Assembly: GCA_002239105.1 (NCBI GenBank)
Contig: MPNQ01000029.1
Location: forward strand, 1-41,212
Source of the DNA: a marine group bacterium Sva0996 bin134
GTDB lineage: Bacteria; Actinomycetota; Acidimicrobiia; Acidimicrobiales; Bin134
Length of the DNA stretch: 41,212 nt
Direction: 5' to 3'
Of the stretch, positions 1 through 8,530 are shown one piece after another; position 1 is the first letter of the stretch, and every line of letters begins with the position of its first letter. The position numbers were made by a program, and so were the translations under genes. The notes under the pieces were generated by a model. That model was not told the origin of the DNA. It saw nothing but the letters and a program-made list of their open reading frames with translations, and ran no database searches.

Positions 1-864
1 CAGGAGGTGCTCGGTGGCCTCCACGGTGTCTTTGAGCATGCCGGGAGGCAAGGGTGCCGGAGTCCGGCGGGTGAGCGGGGGCGGCGGCTCGGGCTCGGGC
101 TCCCTTGGGGGGTCGGAACCCGGCGCCCCAGCCCTCTGCTCGCCTCCCCCTGCCCGGGCGGCCCCCAGCCTCTCTTTGAGGCTGTTGGCCTCCTCGTCGT
201 ACTGAGCGCGAGAGTCCCTCAGCTCCTTCTTGAGCCGGTCGATCTGGGCTTTGGCCGTCTTGAGCTTCTCAGCGGTACGGGACTCCTTGCGCTCAGCGCG
301 CGCCAAACTCTTCTGAATAGCATCAAGATCCACTTTCTTCTGCGCCAGCTTGGCCACCAGCTTGGCCGACTCCTGTTGGGATTGGTGGGCTTGGCTTCGG
401 GCTTGGGTCGCCTGCGACCGGGCCTCGTCACGCTCCCGGCCAGCCTTCTCACGTTGGCGCTCGGCCTTCTTCAGGGCTGTCTCCGACCGTTGCAGCTTCT
501 GCTCCAACGCCTGGTGGATCTGCGCATCGGCTGACTGCTCCAACTCCTGCTCCGCCGCCGCGGCCAACTGTGAGACCTCCTGCTCCCAACCGTTTGGGCG
601 CGACAGCCACAGCCAGCCGATCCTGGTCGACTCCTCCTCTTCAATGGCCCCCGCCACCCTCTCCCGGAACTCCTCGTCGCTCTCCAGCACCTCGCGCACC
701 TGGTCGAGTGCTCGTTCGGGAAACTTGCTGAAGGCGGTGATCTGCTTGAGCCGAGCAGGCGGGTCGATCGGGGGCTTCTCCTTTTGCCCTTCACGAGCCA
801 CTTCTACTGCGGCTATCAGCGCCTCTTTCAGGTCTTCAGTTCTCGGACTATGTCCCGGTTTCAT
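1..864 (-). CDS. Coiled-coil protein, N-terminal part of a probable NYN-domain (YacP-like) protein, truncated by window edge
   Basis: The frame is open from an ATG at 864 to the window edge, giving 288 codons without a stop, so the gene continues outside the window. Residues about 1-100 form a compact region ending in the motif IGWLWLSRPNGWEQEV. Residues about 105-235 are a long Lys/Glu/Gln/Ala-rich coiled coil, followed by a Pro/Glu-rich linker (about 240-275). This N-terminal layout, with the 'WLWL.RP.GWE' motif, is what I recall from actinobacterial proteins that carry a C-terminal NYN ribonuclease domain; that domain would lie beyond the edge and cannot be seen. The ATG lies inside the end of trpD (17-base overlap), which implies translational coupling. 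Function is therefore inferred, perhaps RNA processing. Confidence 0.65.
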   Translation of the reverse strand, partial: MKPGHSPRTEDLKEALIAAVEVAREGQKEKPPIDPPARLKQITAFSKFPERALDQVREVLESDEEFRERVAGAIEEEESTRIGWLWLSRPNGWEQEVSQLAAAAEQELEQSADAQIHQALEQKLQRSETALKKAERQREKAGRERDEARSQATQARSQAHQSQQESAKLVAKLAQKKVDLDAIQKSLARAERKESRTAEKLKTAKAQIDRLKKELRDSRAQYDEEANSLKERLGAARAGGGEQRAGAPGSDPPREPEPEPPPPLTRRTPAPLPPGMLKDTVEATEHLL

Positions 865-1942
865 CGGTCTCCTCTTGGGCCCGAGCGTCGTTTGAGGCGG
901 AGATGAAGTCTTCAAGCACCTGCCCGGCCCGGCCATTGTCGATGGAAGCTGCGGCCGCCTCCAATCCTCTTTCGAGAGTGTCGGACACCTCAGCCACCAC
1001 CAAGGCAGCGGCCGTGTTAAGCACAATGATGTCCCGGTGCGCTCCCGCCTGGCCGTCGAGCACCTGTCGCAGGCAGTTGGCGTTGACGGAAGCATCGCCG
1101 CCCACCAGGTCTTCAGCTCGGGCCGGGGCCAGTCCGAGGCCGGCAGGATCCACCGTGTGTTGGCGGGTGTCGCCGTCGCGCAGCTCCCACACATCAGTCG
1201 GGCTGGTGGTCGATAACTCGTCCAAACCGTCATGGCTGTGTACGACCATGGCCCGCTCCGAACCGGTGGCGGCCAGCACCTCCAGCATGATCTCGGCCAT
1301 TGCCCGGTCGCTGGTTCCCACCAACTGGCGCTTGACCCTGGCCGGGTTGGCCAGCGGACCGAGGAAGTTGAACACCGTGGCCACACCCAGCTCCCGACGG
1401 GCCGGTCCCGCATGGCGCATGGCCGGGTGAAAGCGGGGAGCCAGGCAGAAGCCAAATCCAGTCTCGGCCACACAACGGGCAACCCCATCCGGGCCGAGGT
1501 CGATGACCGCTCCCAGCGCCTCCAGCACATCGGCTGAGCCGCATTTGGAGGAGGCCGACCGGTTGCCGTGCTTGCACACCTTGGCCCCGGCGCCCACAGC
1601 CACCAGAGCGGCCGCGGTGGACACGTTGATGCTGCCGCTGTTGTCTCCGCCGGTGCCGCAGGTGTCAATGAGGCCGGCGGGGTCCAGCGGGACCGCCTCC
1701 GAAGCCCCCCGCATGGCCGAGAGCAGCCCCACGAGCTCTTCCGCGGTCTCCCCCTTTGTCCGCAGACCGATGACGAATCCGGCGATCTGCGCCAGCGTCG
1801 CCTTCCCGCCCAGAATCTCGGTCATGGCCGCATTGGCCGCCTCTGCGGAAAGGTGGTCGCCCCCAGTCAACTGCCGGAGAATCCCGGCCCATCCCCCATG
1901 CTCGTCCAGGCTCACTGTCTTAGTGTGGACCATCATCTCCAC
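848..1942 (-). CDS. trpD: Anthranilate phosphoribosyltransferase
   Basis: Catalyses the second step of tryptophan synthesis, joining anthranilate and PRPP to give phosphoribosylanthranilate in the cytoplasm. The 364-residue product has the full family length. Visible signatures are CGTGGD (residues 95-100) and NVST (106-109), which bind PRPP, and KHGNRSASS with the following CGSADVLEALG (124-144), which lines the substrate tunnel. The N-terminal helical domain and the FNFLGPLANP motif are also present. Several Met codons lie at the start (1942, 1936, 1933), so the exact start is uncertain by three codons. No other trp gene is nearby; the gene is divergent from the FGGY kinase (18 bp between starts) and overlaps the downstream coiled-coil gene. 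Confidence 0.96.
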   Translation of the reverse strand: MEMMVHTKTVSLDEHGGWAGILRQLTGGDHLSAEAANAAMTEILGGKATLAQIAGFVIGLRTKGETAEELVGLLSAMRGASEAVPLDPAGLIDTCGTGGDNSGSINVSTAAALVAVGAGAKVCKHGNRSASSKCGSADVLEALGAVIDLGPDGVARCVAETGFGFCLAPRFHPAMRHAGPARRELGVATVFNFLGPLANPARVKRQLVGTSDRAMAEIMLEVLAATGSERAMVVHSHDGLDELSTTSPTDVWELRDGDTRQHTVDPAGLGLAPARAEDLVGGDASVNANCLRQVLDGQAGAHRDIIVLNTAAALVVAEVSDTLERGLEAAAASIDNGRAGQVLEDFISASNDARAQEETDETGT

Positions 1943-1960
1943 CCTGCCACAATCTCTTTC

Positions 1961-3400
1961 ATGAACATTTGCGTCATCGACGTGGGCACCAGCAGCATCC
2001 GCTCAGCGGTGACCGACGGGCACCGGGTGATCTGCTTTCGCCAGCGGCGCACGCCCCCCGACATGCCCGAGCCGGGACTGGTGGAGTTCGACGCCGACGA
2101 GATGGCCGGAGTCATCCTTCAGACCGCCACAGAGGTGATCGAAGAGGTTGGTGGCGTCGACGCCGTGGCCGTGACCAACCAGCGGGGATCGGCAGCGGTG
2201 TGGGACCGCCAGACCGGCGAGCCAGTGGGTCCGGCTCTGGGCTGGCAGGACCTCCGCACGGTGGGCGAATGCCTGATGTGGCAGGCCGAAGGACTCCGGC
2301 TGGTTCCCAATGAGTCGGCTACCAAGCTGGTCTGGCTTCTTGAACAGCACGACCCCCACCGCACCCGTGACCTGTGCTTCGGCACTGTGGACACGTGGGC
2401 GGTGTGGTGCTTGTCTCAGGGCGCCAGCCACGTAGTGGATCCCTCCAATGCGGCCATGAGCGGCATGCTGGCTGAAGATGGCAGCGACTGGTCGGAAGAG
2501 ATTGTGGAGCGACTCGGCGTTCCCCGCAGTTGTCTGCCCGAGATCGTGGACTCCACCGGGGTGGTGGGAGCGGCCACTGCCCTTCCGGGTTCACCGCCGA
2601 TTGCCGGGATCATCGGAGACCAGCAGTCGTCGCTGATCGGTCAGCGTTGTGTGCTACCGGGACAGGCCAAGCTGACGTTCGGTACTGGCGCCTTCTTGGA
2701 CGTGTGTACTGGTGCCGACCGGCCGATCGCCGACAAGCGCAGCGACCGGGGAACTTTTCCCATCGTGGCCTGGCAGGAGGGCGGGGCCCTCGTCTGGGGT
2801 GTGGAGGCCATGATGATTGCCGCCGGGTCGAACATTAGCTGGCTGATCGACGACGTGGGTCTGCTGGCCGACGCTTCCGAGTCGACCGATATGGCCGGCA
2901 GCGTGGCCGATGCTGGCGGAGTGGTGTACGTGCCGGCCCTGTTCGGCCTGGGCACCCCGCACTGGGACTTCGGCGCCCGCGGGGCGCTGTTCGGCATCAC
3001 CGGGGGCACCACAGCGGCCCACATTGTGCGGGCGGTGCTCGAGGGGGTGGCCCAGCGGGCTGCCGACTTGGTGGAGGCCGCCGAGGCCGACAGCGGCTAC
3101 CGCTTGGAACGGCTTCGAGTAGACGGCGGGATGTCGCAGAACCCGGTGTTCATCCAGATCCTGGCCGACACCCTGGGCCGCGCGGTGGAGCTCTGCCCCG
3201 TGCCGGAGGGGACCGCATTGGGCGCGGCGGTGCTGGCCGGGCGGGCACTGGGCCAGTGGTCGAGTTGGCAGGAGGTGGCCGACTCCTGGTCACCCCGCGC
3301 GGTGGTCGAACCTGGGGGCACTGCCGACCGCGAGCGCTGGCGCGATGCGGTGCAACGGGCCTCTCGCTGGTACCCCGAGCTCTCCGACATCGGTCTATAG
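1961..3400 (+). CDS. FGGY-family carbohydrate kinase, glycerol-kinase-like
   Basis: ATP-dependent sugar or polyol kinase of 479 residues. The ATG at 1961 opens directly on the phosphate-1 motif ICVIDVGTSS. Family signatures are NQRGSAAVWD (73-82), GWQDLRT (94-100), GIIGDQQSSLIGQ (216-228), FGTGAFLD (240-247) and a C-terminal VDGGMSQNP adenosine motif, all closest to glycerol kinase. However, glycerol kinase has NQRE at the first motif, where Arg and Glu hold glycerol; here the Glu is Gly (residue 77 region, NQR-G-S), while the catalytic Asp (D220) is kept. The substrate may therefore not be glycerol. No glycerol facilitator or glycerol-3-phosphate dehydrogenase lies nearby. The frame stays open upstream into trpD, but there is no homology there. 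Confidence 0.85.
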   Translation: MNICVIDVGTSSIRSAVTDGHRVICFRQRRTPPDMPEPGLVEFDADEMAGVILQTATEVIEEVGGVDAVAVTNQRGSAAVWDRQTGEPVGPALGWQDLRTVGECLMWQAEGLRLVPNESATKLVWLLEQHDPHRTRDLCFGTVDTWAVWCLSQGASHVVDPSNAAMSGMLAEDGSDWSEEIVERLGVPRSCLPEIVDSTGVVGAATALPGSPPIAGIIGDQQSSLIGQRCVLPGQAKLTFGTGAFLDVCTGADRPIADKRSDRGTFPIVAWQEGGALVWGVEAMMIAAGSNISWLIDDVGLLADASESTDMAGSVADAGGVVYVPALFGLGTPHWDFGARGALFGITGGTTAAHIVRAVLEGVAQRAADLVEAAEADSGYRLERLRVDGGMSQNPVFIQILADTLGRAVELCPVPEGTALGAAVLAGRALGQWSSWQEVADSWSPRAVVEPGGTADRERWRDAVQRASRWYPELSDIGL

Positions 3401-3457
3401 GAATTGGCTGGCAAAACCCCCTCGCCCCCATGCGCCCGGGGCTGGCAGACTATGGCC

Positions 3458-3835
<378 letters not shown>

Positions 3836-3858
3836 CCAATCTCAGCTGAGATGGTCCT

Positions 3859-4362
3859 TCAGCGCCGCCGCGGCCGGGAACCGCCCATCTGGGTCCGATC
3901 CAGACGGCCCTGGGTGCAGAACAGGCGCAACCTTTCCCGGTCGGCCAAGCCGTAGCGGCGAATCGCCCAGGCCCCCACGGCCAACCCGATCAACTCCAGC
4001 GCGATCAGCAAGGCTGCGGGCTTGAAATCGGGCAGTTCGCCGCTGTCCACCCGAAGGCCCCACACCGGCCACCAGAAAAGCTCGGTCCGCAGCCATGCTC
4101 CATCCAGCACCAAGTACATGAATAGCCCGATGGGCAGTCCCAGCCAGCGGCGCCGAGCCAGGCGGCGGTTACGAGTGAACAGCATCACCAGCACCAGCGC
4201 CACCAGCGGGGCTAGCAGGGTGTGCAGCGCCCACGGACCGCCGGCCAGAAGCTCAACCACGGGCAGCACCGTTCCGAGCATCACCATCCGGTAGTCCAGA
4301 GCCGGGCTGTCGAACACCAAGGCCACCAGCACGAAGCTGAGGGCCAGGAACCAGAGGAACAC
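3859..4362 (-). CDS. Small integral membrane protein, unknown function
   Basis: A 167-residue hydrophobic protein with about four predicted membrane spans (roughly residues 2-16, 24-60 in two segments, 78-95, 128-150) and a basic cytoplasmic tail. I chose the GTG at 4362 because its G is shared with the TAG stop of the upstream zinc-ribbon gene (overlap TAGTG), a typical coupled start; the open frame extends 14 codons further upstream inside that gene. The pattern HTLLAPLVALVL followed by GLPIGLFMYLVLDGAW and FWWPVWG recalls YdjM/DUF457-type membrane proteins, but the usual His before the LD is Tyr, so the family call is tentative. Translational coupling suggests it is made together with the zinc-ribbon protein. 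Confidence 0.7.
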   Translation of the reverse strand: MFLWFLALSFVLVALVFDSPALDYRMVMLGTVLPVVELLAGGPWALHTLLAPLVALVLVMLFTRNRRLARRRWLGLPIGLFMYLVLDGAWLRTELFWWPVWGLRVDSGELPDFKPAALLIALELIGLAVGAWAIRRYGLADRERLRLFCTQGRLDRTQMGGSRPRRR

Positions 4363-5084
4363 TAGGTCCGCACCAGGATGCGGCCGCACTCCTCGCAGTA
4401 GCACACCTCGTCGGCCGGTGCGTGGCGAATGCGGTCCAACTCCATGGCCGACAGCCCAAGGTGGCAGCCCTCGCAGGTGCCGTTGCGGAGCCGGGCCACG
4501 GCCACCCCGCCCATTCGAGTCCTCAGTTCTTCGTAGCTGGCCAGAGATGGTGCGGGAATGTCGGCGGCTTCGGTTGAGCGAGCGGCGTTCTCCTGATCAA
4601 TCTCAGCTCGGACAACCGCCTCCGCTTCCGCCAACTCTTGTTGCCCCGCGGTCACCTCGGTTTCGGCAGATTCCAGTTCAGCGTCCAGCGCCTCCACCCC
4701 GGCCTCGATCTCCTCAATCGACTCCATCAACTCCAAGGCATCGCTTTCCATGTCGGAGCATCGGGACCGCAGCCCGTCTACCTCTTCTTGAAGGGTAAGA
4801 AGCTCCCGGGTGCCGCTGATCTCCCCGGAGTACAGCCGGTCCTTCTCCCGCTTGAACCGGTCCTCCAAAGCGGCCAGCTCGTCCTCGTTGCGCTTGAGGT
4901 TCCGCTGAAACTCCAAGCGCTTGACCTGCAACGCCTCCCGCTGGTCTTGGACCTGTTGGCGGGACTGTTGGCGGGCGGCCAAAGCAGCCCGCTCGGGGAG
5001 GGTTTCAAAACGATGGTGCAGTTGGTCGATCCGGGTGTCGTGGTCTTGCACCGACAGCAGACGCTGGAATTGATCATCGCTCAC
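4362..5084 (-). CDS. Coiled-coil zinc-ribbon protein (DUF164 / CT398 type)
   Basis: A 240-residue protein built of a long antiparallel coiled coil (about residues 10-165, rich in Glu, Arg, Leu, Gln) and a C-terminal C4 zinc ribbon with Cys204, Cys207, Cys230 and Cys233; an additional Cys at 228 precedes the second knuckle. Proteins of this architecture, such as Mycobacterium Rv2229c and Chlamydia CT398, are widespread, but their role is not settled; binding to nucleic acid or to transcription and secretion factors has been proposed. The position next to rnpB is conserved in other actinobacteria. The start ATG at 5084 lies 9 bp from the stop of the upstream penicillin-binding protein gene on the same strand, so the three genes from 7433 down to 3859 may form one transcript. 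Confidence 0.9.
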   Translation of the reverse strand: MSDDQFQRLLSVQDHDTRIDQLHHRFETLPERAALAARQQSRQQVQDQREALQVKRLEFQRNLKRNEDELAALEDRFKREKDRLYSGEISGTRELLTLQEEVDGLRSRCSDMESDALELMESIEEIEAGVEALDAELESAETEVTAGQQELAEAEAVVRAEIDQENAARSTEAADIPAPSLASYEELRTRMGGVAVARLRNGTCEGCHLGLSAMELDRIRHAPADEVCYCEECGRILVRT

Positions 5085-5093
5085 GGCGTGATA

Positions 5094-7433
5094 CTAGGTG
5101 TTGGGCGTATCGCTTGGTTCAGCCCCGTCGACGGTGTCGGGGGTGACGCCGGAATCTGGCGGGGAGTCCGAACCGGATGCAGTGCCCACGCAGGTGTCGG
5201 CGACGCCGTCATCGTCGGAGTCGAAGGGGAACTGTCCGTCGGGGCACTCCACCTCGATGGGCGACGGCGTCCCGCAGAACAGCGGGATGGGCTCTCCGCC
5301 CTCCACCGCAAACTCGCTGAATCCGCAGGGCTCGACCCCCTCGGTGACCAATAGGTCTACACAGGCGTCATGCGTGCCGTCACCGTCGGTGTCCACCGGC
5401 ACGATGATCGGCACGATCACCTCTGGGTCTTCAGGCGCTATCGGGGTCGCGCAGGGGACGCCCACGGTGAATACGTCCCCCAACTCGATCAGCTCGCCGA
5501 CCTGGGTCTCGCTGGAACAGCTCGGAAAGTCCACTACCTCCAAGCCTTCGTGATAGCTGGTCATGAACCGGCCCCAGGCCATGGCCGGATAGGAGCTGCC
5601 GGTCACCTTGCGCATGGGAATTCGCTCGTTGGGGTTGCCCAGCCACACCGCGGTAGCCAGATGGGGGGTAAACCCCACGAACCAGGCATCGGCCGATTCC
5701 TCGGTAGTACCGGTCTTTCCCGCCGCGGTTTGGAGGGGAAGCTGAGCCCGTCGCCCGGTGCCGTTGATGACATTGTTCTCCAACACGTCGGTGGCCCAAC
5801 AGGCCGAGCGCTCCGACACCACCCGCTGGCCCGACAGCTCATGGGTGTAGAGCACGTTGCCCTGGCGGTCGACGATCCGCTCGATGAAGTAGGGCTCGTA
5901 GCGGATCCCGCCGGTGGCCATAACCCCGTACGCCGACGCCATATCGATGGGGTGGACCTCCTCGGAACCGAGCGGGAGCGATGCCACCGGTTCGAGCTCG
6001 GTGGTGATGCCCATCTTCGTCGCAGTGTCTATTACCGGCTGAATTCCCGCCACCCGTCCCAACCGCAAGAACGCGCAGTTGGAAGAGACCCTGATCTGAT
6101 CGGAAATGGTCTGCACCAGCCCCGGGGAACTGGCGAAGTTGTTGGCCACGTAGGGGTCGGGCACGCCGCCGGGGTTTGGTATCTGACAGGGACCCCGCCC
6201 GCTGATGCGGTCGCTCGGCTGGTACCCCTGTTCGAACAGGGTCATCATCACGAATGTCTTGAACGCCGACCCCGGCTGTCGGGAGCCCTGGGTGGCCAGG
6301 TTGAACTCCTCTTGATCCTGGGCGAACCCCGGGCCGCCCACCACCGCTCGAACCGCCCCGGTGTCGGGCTCGAGGGCGGCCACAGCCATGGTGGCCACCA
6401 CGCCGCCGTGATCGCCCTCGTTGTACTCCGCCAGGGTGGCGGCCACCGCGGCCTCTGCCTGGCGCTGGGCAGCGGGGTCGAAGGTGGTGTGGATGCTGAG
6501 GCCGCCGTTGAACACCAGGTTGAAGCGTTCCTCGGGGCTCCCGCCCAGGTATCGGGGATCGTCCAAGAGTTGCTGCTTCACCTCCTCCACGAAGTAGCTC
6601 CTGGGGGGCAGTTCGATTTCGTCGATCTCGGTGGGCAGCGGTTGGAGGTGGTACGAGTCGGCCTGCTCCTCGGTGATGTAGCCCAACACGGCCAGCCGGT
6701 TCAGCACGATGCGCCGCTGGCGCAGGGCGCCCAATGGGTTGTAGATGGGGTCATAGCCGCTGGGGTTGCTGATCAACGCGGCCAAGAGCGCAGCCTCTCC
6801 CCAACCCAGATCGGCGGCATCCATCCCCCAGTACACCTCGGCGGCGGCCTGCACGCCGTAAGCACCCTGGCCGAAATACACCGTGTTCAGATAAAGATGC
6901 AGGATCTCGTCTTTTTCCATCTCCCGCTCGAGGCGCTTGGCCATGGCCATCTCCTGGAGCTTGCGCTCGGCTTCGACCTTGTTGCCCACCACCAGGTTCT
7001 TAATGAGCTGTTGGGTGATGGTGGAGCCCCCCTGGGTGATGCCTCCAGCCCCCACGTTCTGAAGACCGGCCCGGAACACCGCGCTGAGGTCGATTCCGGT
7101 GTGCAGGAAGAAGTTCTCATCCTCGATGGCGATCACCGAGTGCTTCACCTCCTCGGAGATGTCGTCGAGGTCCACCAGCCCCCGGTTCTCGATATAGCTA
7201 AAGACATCGATGATTCGGCGGTCGGAGTCGTAAACGTAGGAGCGGATGGACAGCTCGTTGAGGCTCACGTTCTCAGTCAGGTTCACTTCCACCGCGGTGG
7301 ACTCCCAGGACTTGAGCACGTCGGCCGTCGGGGGCCACACCACGAACAAGGTGGCAGCCACAGCCAGCGCCAGCATGGGCATGAGCACGGCCAGCCGGAA
7401 CAGGTGGGACAGCCACCTCAGGAGGTCCTTCAC
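5094..7433 (-). CDS. Class A penicillin-binding protein (transglycosylase/transpeptidase) with calcium-binding-type C-terminal repeats
   Basis: Bifunctional peptidoglycan synthase, 779 residues. A single membrane anchor (about residues 12-34) is followed by a GT51 glycosyltransferase domain: catalytic Glu104 in AIEDENFF, and QGGSTITQQLIKN at 134-146. The transpeptidase domain carries all three serine-acyl motifs: S389-x-x-K392, S450-S-N452 and K573-T-G575. The tail beyond about residue 640 is unusual: it has paired cysteines and two Asp-rich loops, DTDGDGTHDAC (681-691) and DSDDDGVADTC (738-748), like thrombospondin type 3 or dockerin calcium loops, then an acidic Ser/Pro/Asp-rich end. The protein acts at the outer face of the membrane, where these loops could bind calcium and the cysteines could form disulphides. 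It is followed closely by the zinc-ribbon gene. Confidence 0.95.
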   Translation of the reverse strand: MKDLLRWLSHLFRLAVLMPMLALAVAATLFVVWPPTADVLKSWESTAVEVNLTENVSLNELSIRSYVYDSDRRIIDVFSYIENRGLVDLDDISEEVKHSVIAIEDENFFLHTGIDLSAVFRAGLQNVGAGGITQGGSTITQQLIKNLVVGNKVEAERKLQEMAMAKRLEREMEKDEILHLYLNTVYFGQGAYGVQAAAEVYWGMDAADLGWGEAALLAALISNPSGYDPIYNPLGALRQRRIVLNRLAVLGYITEEQADSYHLQPLPTEIDEIELPPRSYFVEEVKQQLLDDPRYLGGSPEERFNLVFNGGLSIHTTFDPAAQRQAEAAVAATLAEYNEGDHGGVVATMAVAALEPDTGAVRAVVGGPGFAQDQEEFNLATQGSRQPGSAFKTFVMMTLFEQGYQPSDRISGRGPCQIPNPGGVPDPYVANNFASSPGLVQTISDQIRVSSNCAFLRLGRVAGIQPVIDTATKMGITTELEPVASLPLGSEEVHPIDMASAYGVMATGGIRYEPYFIERIVDRQGNVLYTHELSGQRVVSERSACWATDVLENNVINGTGRRAQLPLQTAAGKTGTTEESADAWFVGFTPHLATAVWLGNPNERIPMRKVTGSSYPAMAWGRFMTSYHEGLEVVDFPSCSSETQVGELIELGDVFTVGVPCATPIAPEDPEVIVPIIVPVDTDGDGTHDACVDLLVTEGVEPCGFSEFAVEGGEPIPLFCGTPSPIEVECPDGQFPFDSDDDGVADTCVGTASGSDSPPDSGVTPDTVDGAEPSDTPNT

Positions 7434-7523
7434 CAGATCACCAACGCTACCGGCCCTGTGGACAGCAGTGGGCGCGCACTACCGGTTGTATGGCAAAGAC
7501 ACAAGCGCCCTCAGCAGGCGCCG

Positions 7524-7597
7524 CCCAGCCCTCAGTAGGAACCGCCCAGCTTGGTGTGATCCCAGCCCTCAGTAGGAACCGCCCAGCTTGGTGTGGT
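7524..7597. repeat. 37-bp tandem duplication at the 3' end of the PPOX gene
   Basis: The 37 bases at 7524-7560 are repeated at 7561-7597 with a single difference (A at 7559, G at 7596). The inner copy encodes the last codons and the stop of the PPOX gene; the outer copy lies just past the stop. A shorter, more degenerate third copy can be seen at about 7508-7528. The duplication leaves the protein intact and looks like a recent slippage event. Confidence 0.9.
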
Positions 7598-8033
7598 CCC
7601 AGCTGATGGTCTTCTCGGCCTTGATAACTACTGCGGTGCGCTTCAAGGCCATGCTCTCGGCCGCTTTCGACAGCATCTCCCGATCTATATCGGGGTTGTT
7701 GCGATCCATCACCTCTAGGGCGTAGCGGTGGACCACGGAAGGGTCGGTGTGCAGCTCGGCGTGACCGTTGATGGCTACGCCCCGGAGCTTGTCGTACTCA
7801 AGGCCGTCCTCCAGAAGCAGCGCGATGCGGTTGTCCCGCTCCAGGTTCTTGATCTTCTGCGACTTGGTGTAGGTCTCGAACACGATGTCGCCGTCTACGA
7901 CCGCGAACCACAGAGTGCTCAGATGAGGTGTCCCGTCTTGGTTGATGGTGGCCACTTGGAGGCTCTTCTGCTCCTCGATGAAGGTCTCAAGTTCTTCGGG
8001 GGTGAGGCGGATCTTGTCGCGTCGCTTTGCCAT
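7569..8033 (-). CDS. PPOX-class (pyridoxamine-phosphate-oxidase fold) flavin/F420-type protein
   Basis: A 154-residue split-barrel protein. The fold is marked by SLQVATINQDGTPHLSTLWF (residues about 24-43), then DGDIVFETYTKSQKIKNLERDNRIALLLEDG, the pattern by which this family binds FMN or the deazaflavin F420. Actinobacterial members usually reduce F420-linked substrates or bind flavin and haem, but the substrate cannot be told from sequence. The ATG at 8033 opens MAKRRDKIRLTPEE, a common N-terminus for the group. Its C-terminal codons lie inside a 37-bp tandem duplication. The gene stands alone, with 135 bp to the penicillin-binding protein start and 89 bp to the next upstream gene. Confidence 0.85.
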   Translation of the reverse strand: MAKRRDKIRLTPEELETFIEEQKSLQVATINQDGTPHLSTLWFAVVDGDIVFETYTKSQKIKNLERDNRIALLLEDGLEYDKLRGVAINGHAELHTDPSVVHRYALEVMDRNNPDIDREMLSKAAESMALKRTAVVIKAEKTISWDHTKLGGSY

Positions 8034-8122
8034 GCGCTTAGCCTCCCATACGGGTCTGGGCGGCGGTCATTCGTCCAGCAGCGCTAGTGAGCGACGGGGG
8101 TTGCCTATCGTCAAGCAGCGTC

Positions 8123-8464
8123 CTAGTGCGATGCGCCGGCTGCGCCGGCCAGCCACCACCACCACGCCGCCCCCGCCACCCCACCGAAGAGCAGGGCGAC
8201 GATGAAGGCCCTCTTCATCAGCTTGTACAAGAACACCATCGACGCCACCACCGCAATGAGCACTGCCACCAGCGCCAGTTCGGGGTTGTTGGTGGCGAAC
8301 TCGATCAGCTCATCGGGGACTTGATCCCGCACATCGGCAGGCAAGCAGTCGAGGGCGCGTTCGGGGAGCTTGTCAATCACCCCGTTCCGCAGTTTTTCCA
8401 GCAGATCGGGGTCGACGCAGTCCAGCCCGTCGGGCAGTTCAGACGCCTGGCCCTGCAATTGCAT
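8123..8464 (-). CDS. Small membrane protein, unknown function
   Basis: A 113-residue protein. I start it at the ATG at 8464, which is preceded by GGGGAG nine bases upstream; the frame continues further upstream but would run into the opposite gene at 8531. Residues 1-60 are soluble and contain Leu/Pro/Asp-rich segments (LPDGLDCVDPDLLEKL, LPERALDCLPADVRD) with two Cys in similar settings, suggesting a short internal repeat. Residues about 65-83 and 88-108 are membrane spans, the second with a run of four Trp. I do not recognise the family. It is divergent from the amidohydrolase. Confidence 0.6.
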   Translation of the reverse strand: MQLQGQASELPDGLDCVDPDLLEKLRNGVIDKLPERALDCLPADVRDQVPDELIEFATNNPELALVAVLIAVVASMVFLYKLMKRAFIVALLFGGVAGAAWWWWLAGAAGASH

Positions 8465-8530
8465 CCCGACATTCTCCCCGACCGGCGGTCTGATTCCGCG
8501 CACCCCATTGCCGGAGGTCACAATTGAGCC

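Noticed and set aside
5370..7538. A 722-codon open frame on the plus strand
   Set aside because: It is the complement of the penicillin-binding protein gene, which has all catalytic motifs. High GC gives long false frames on the opposite strand.
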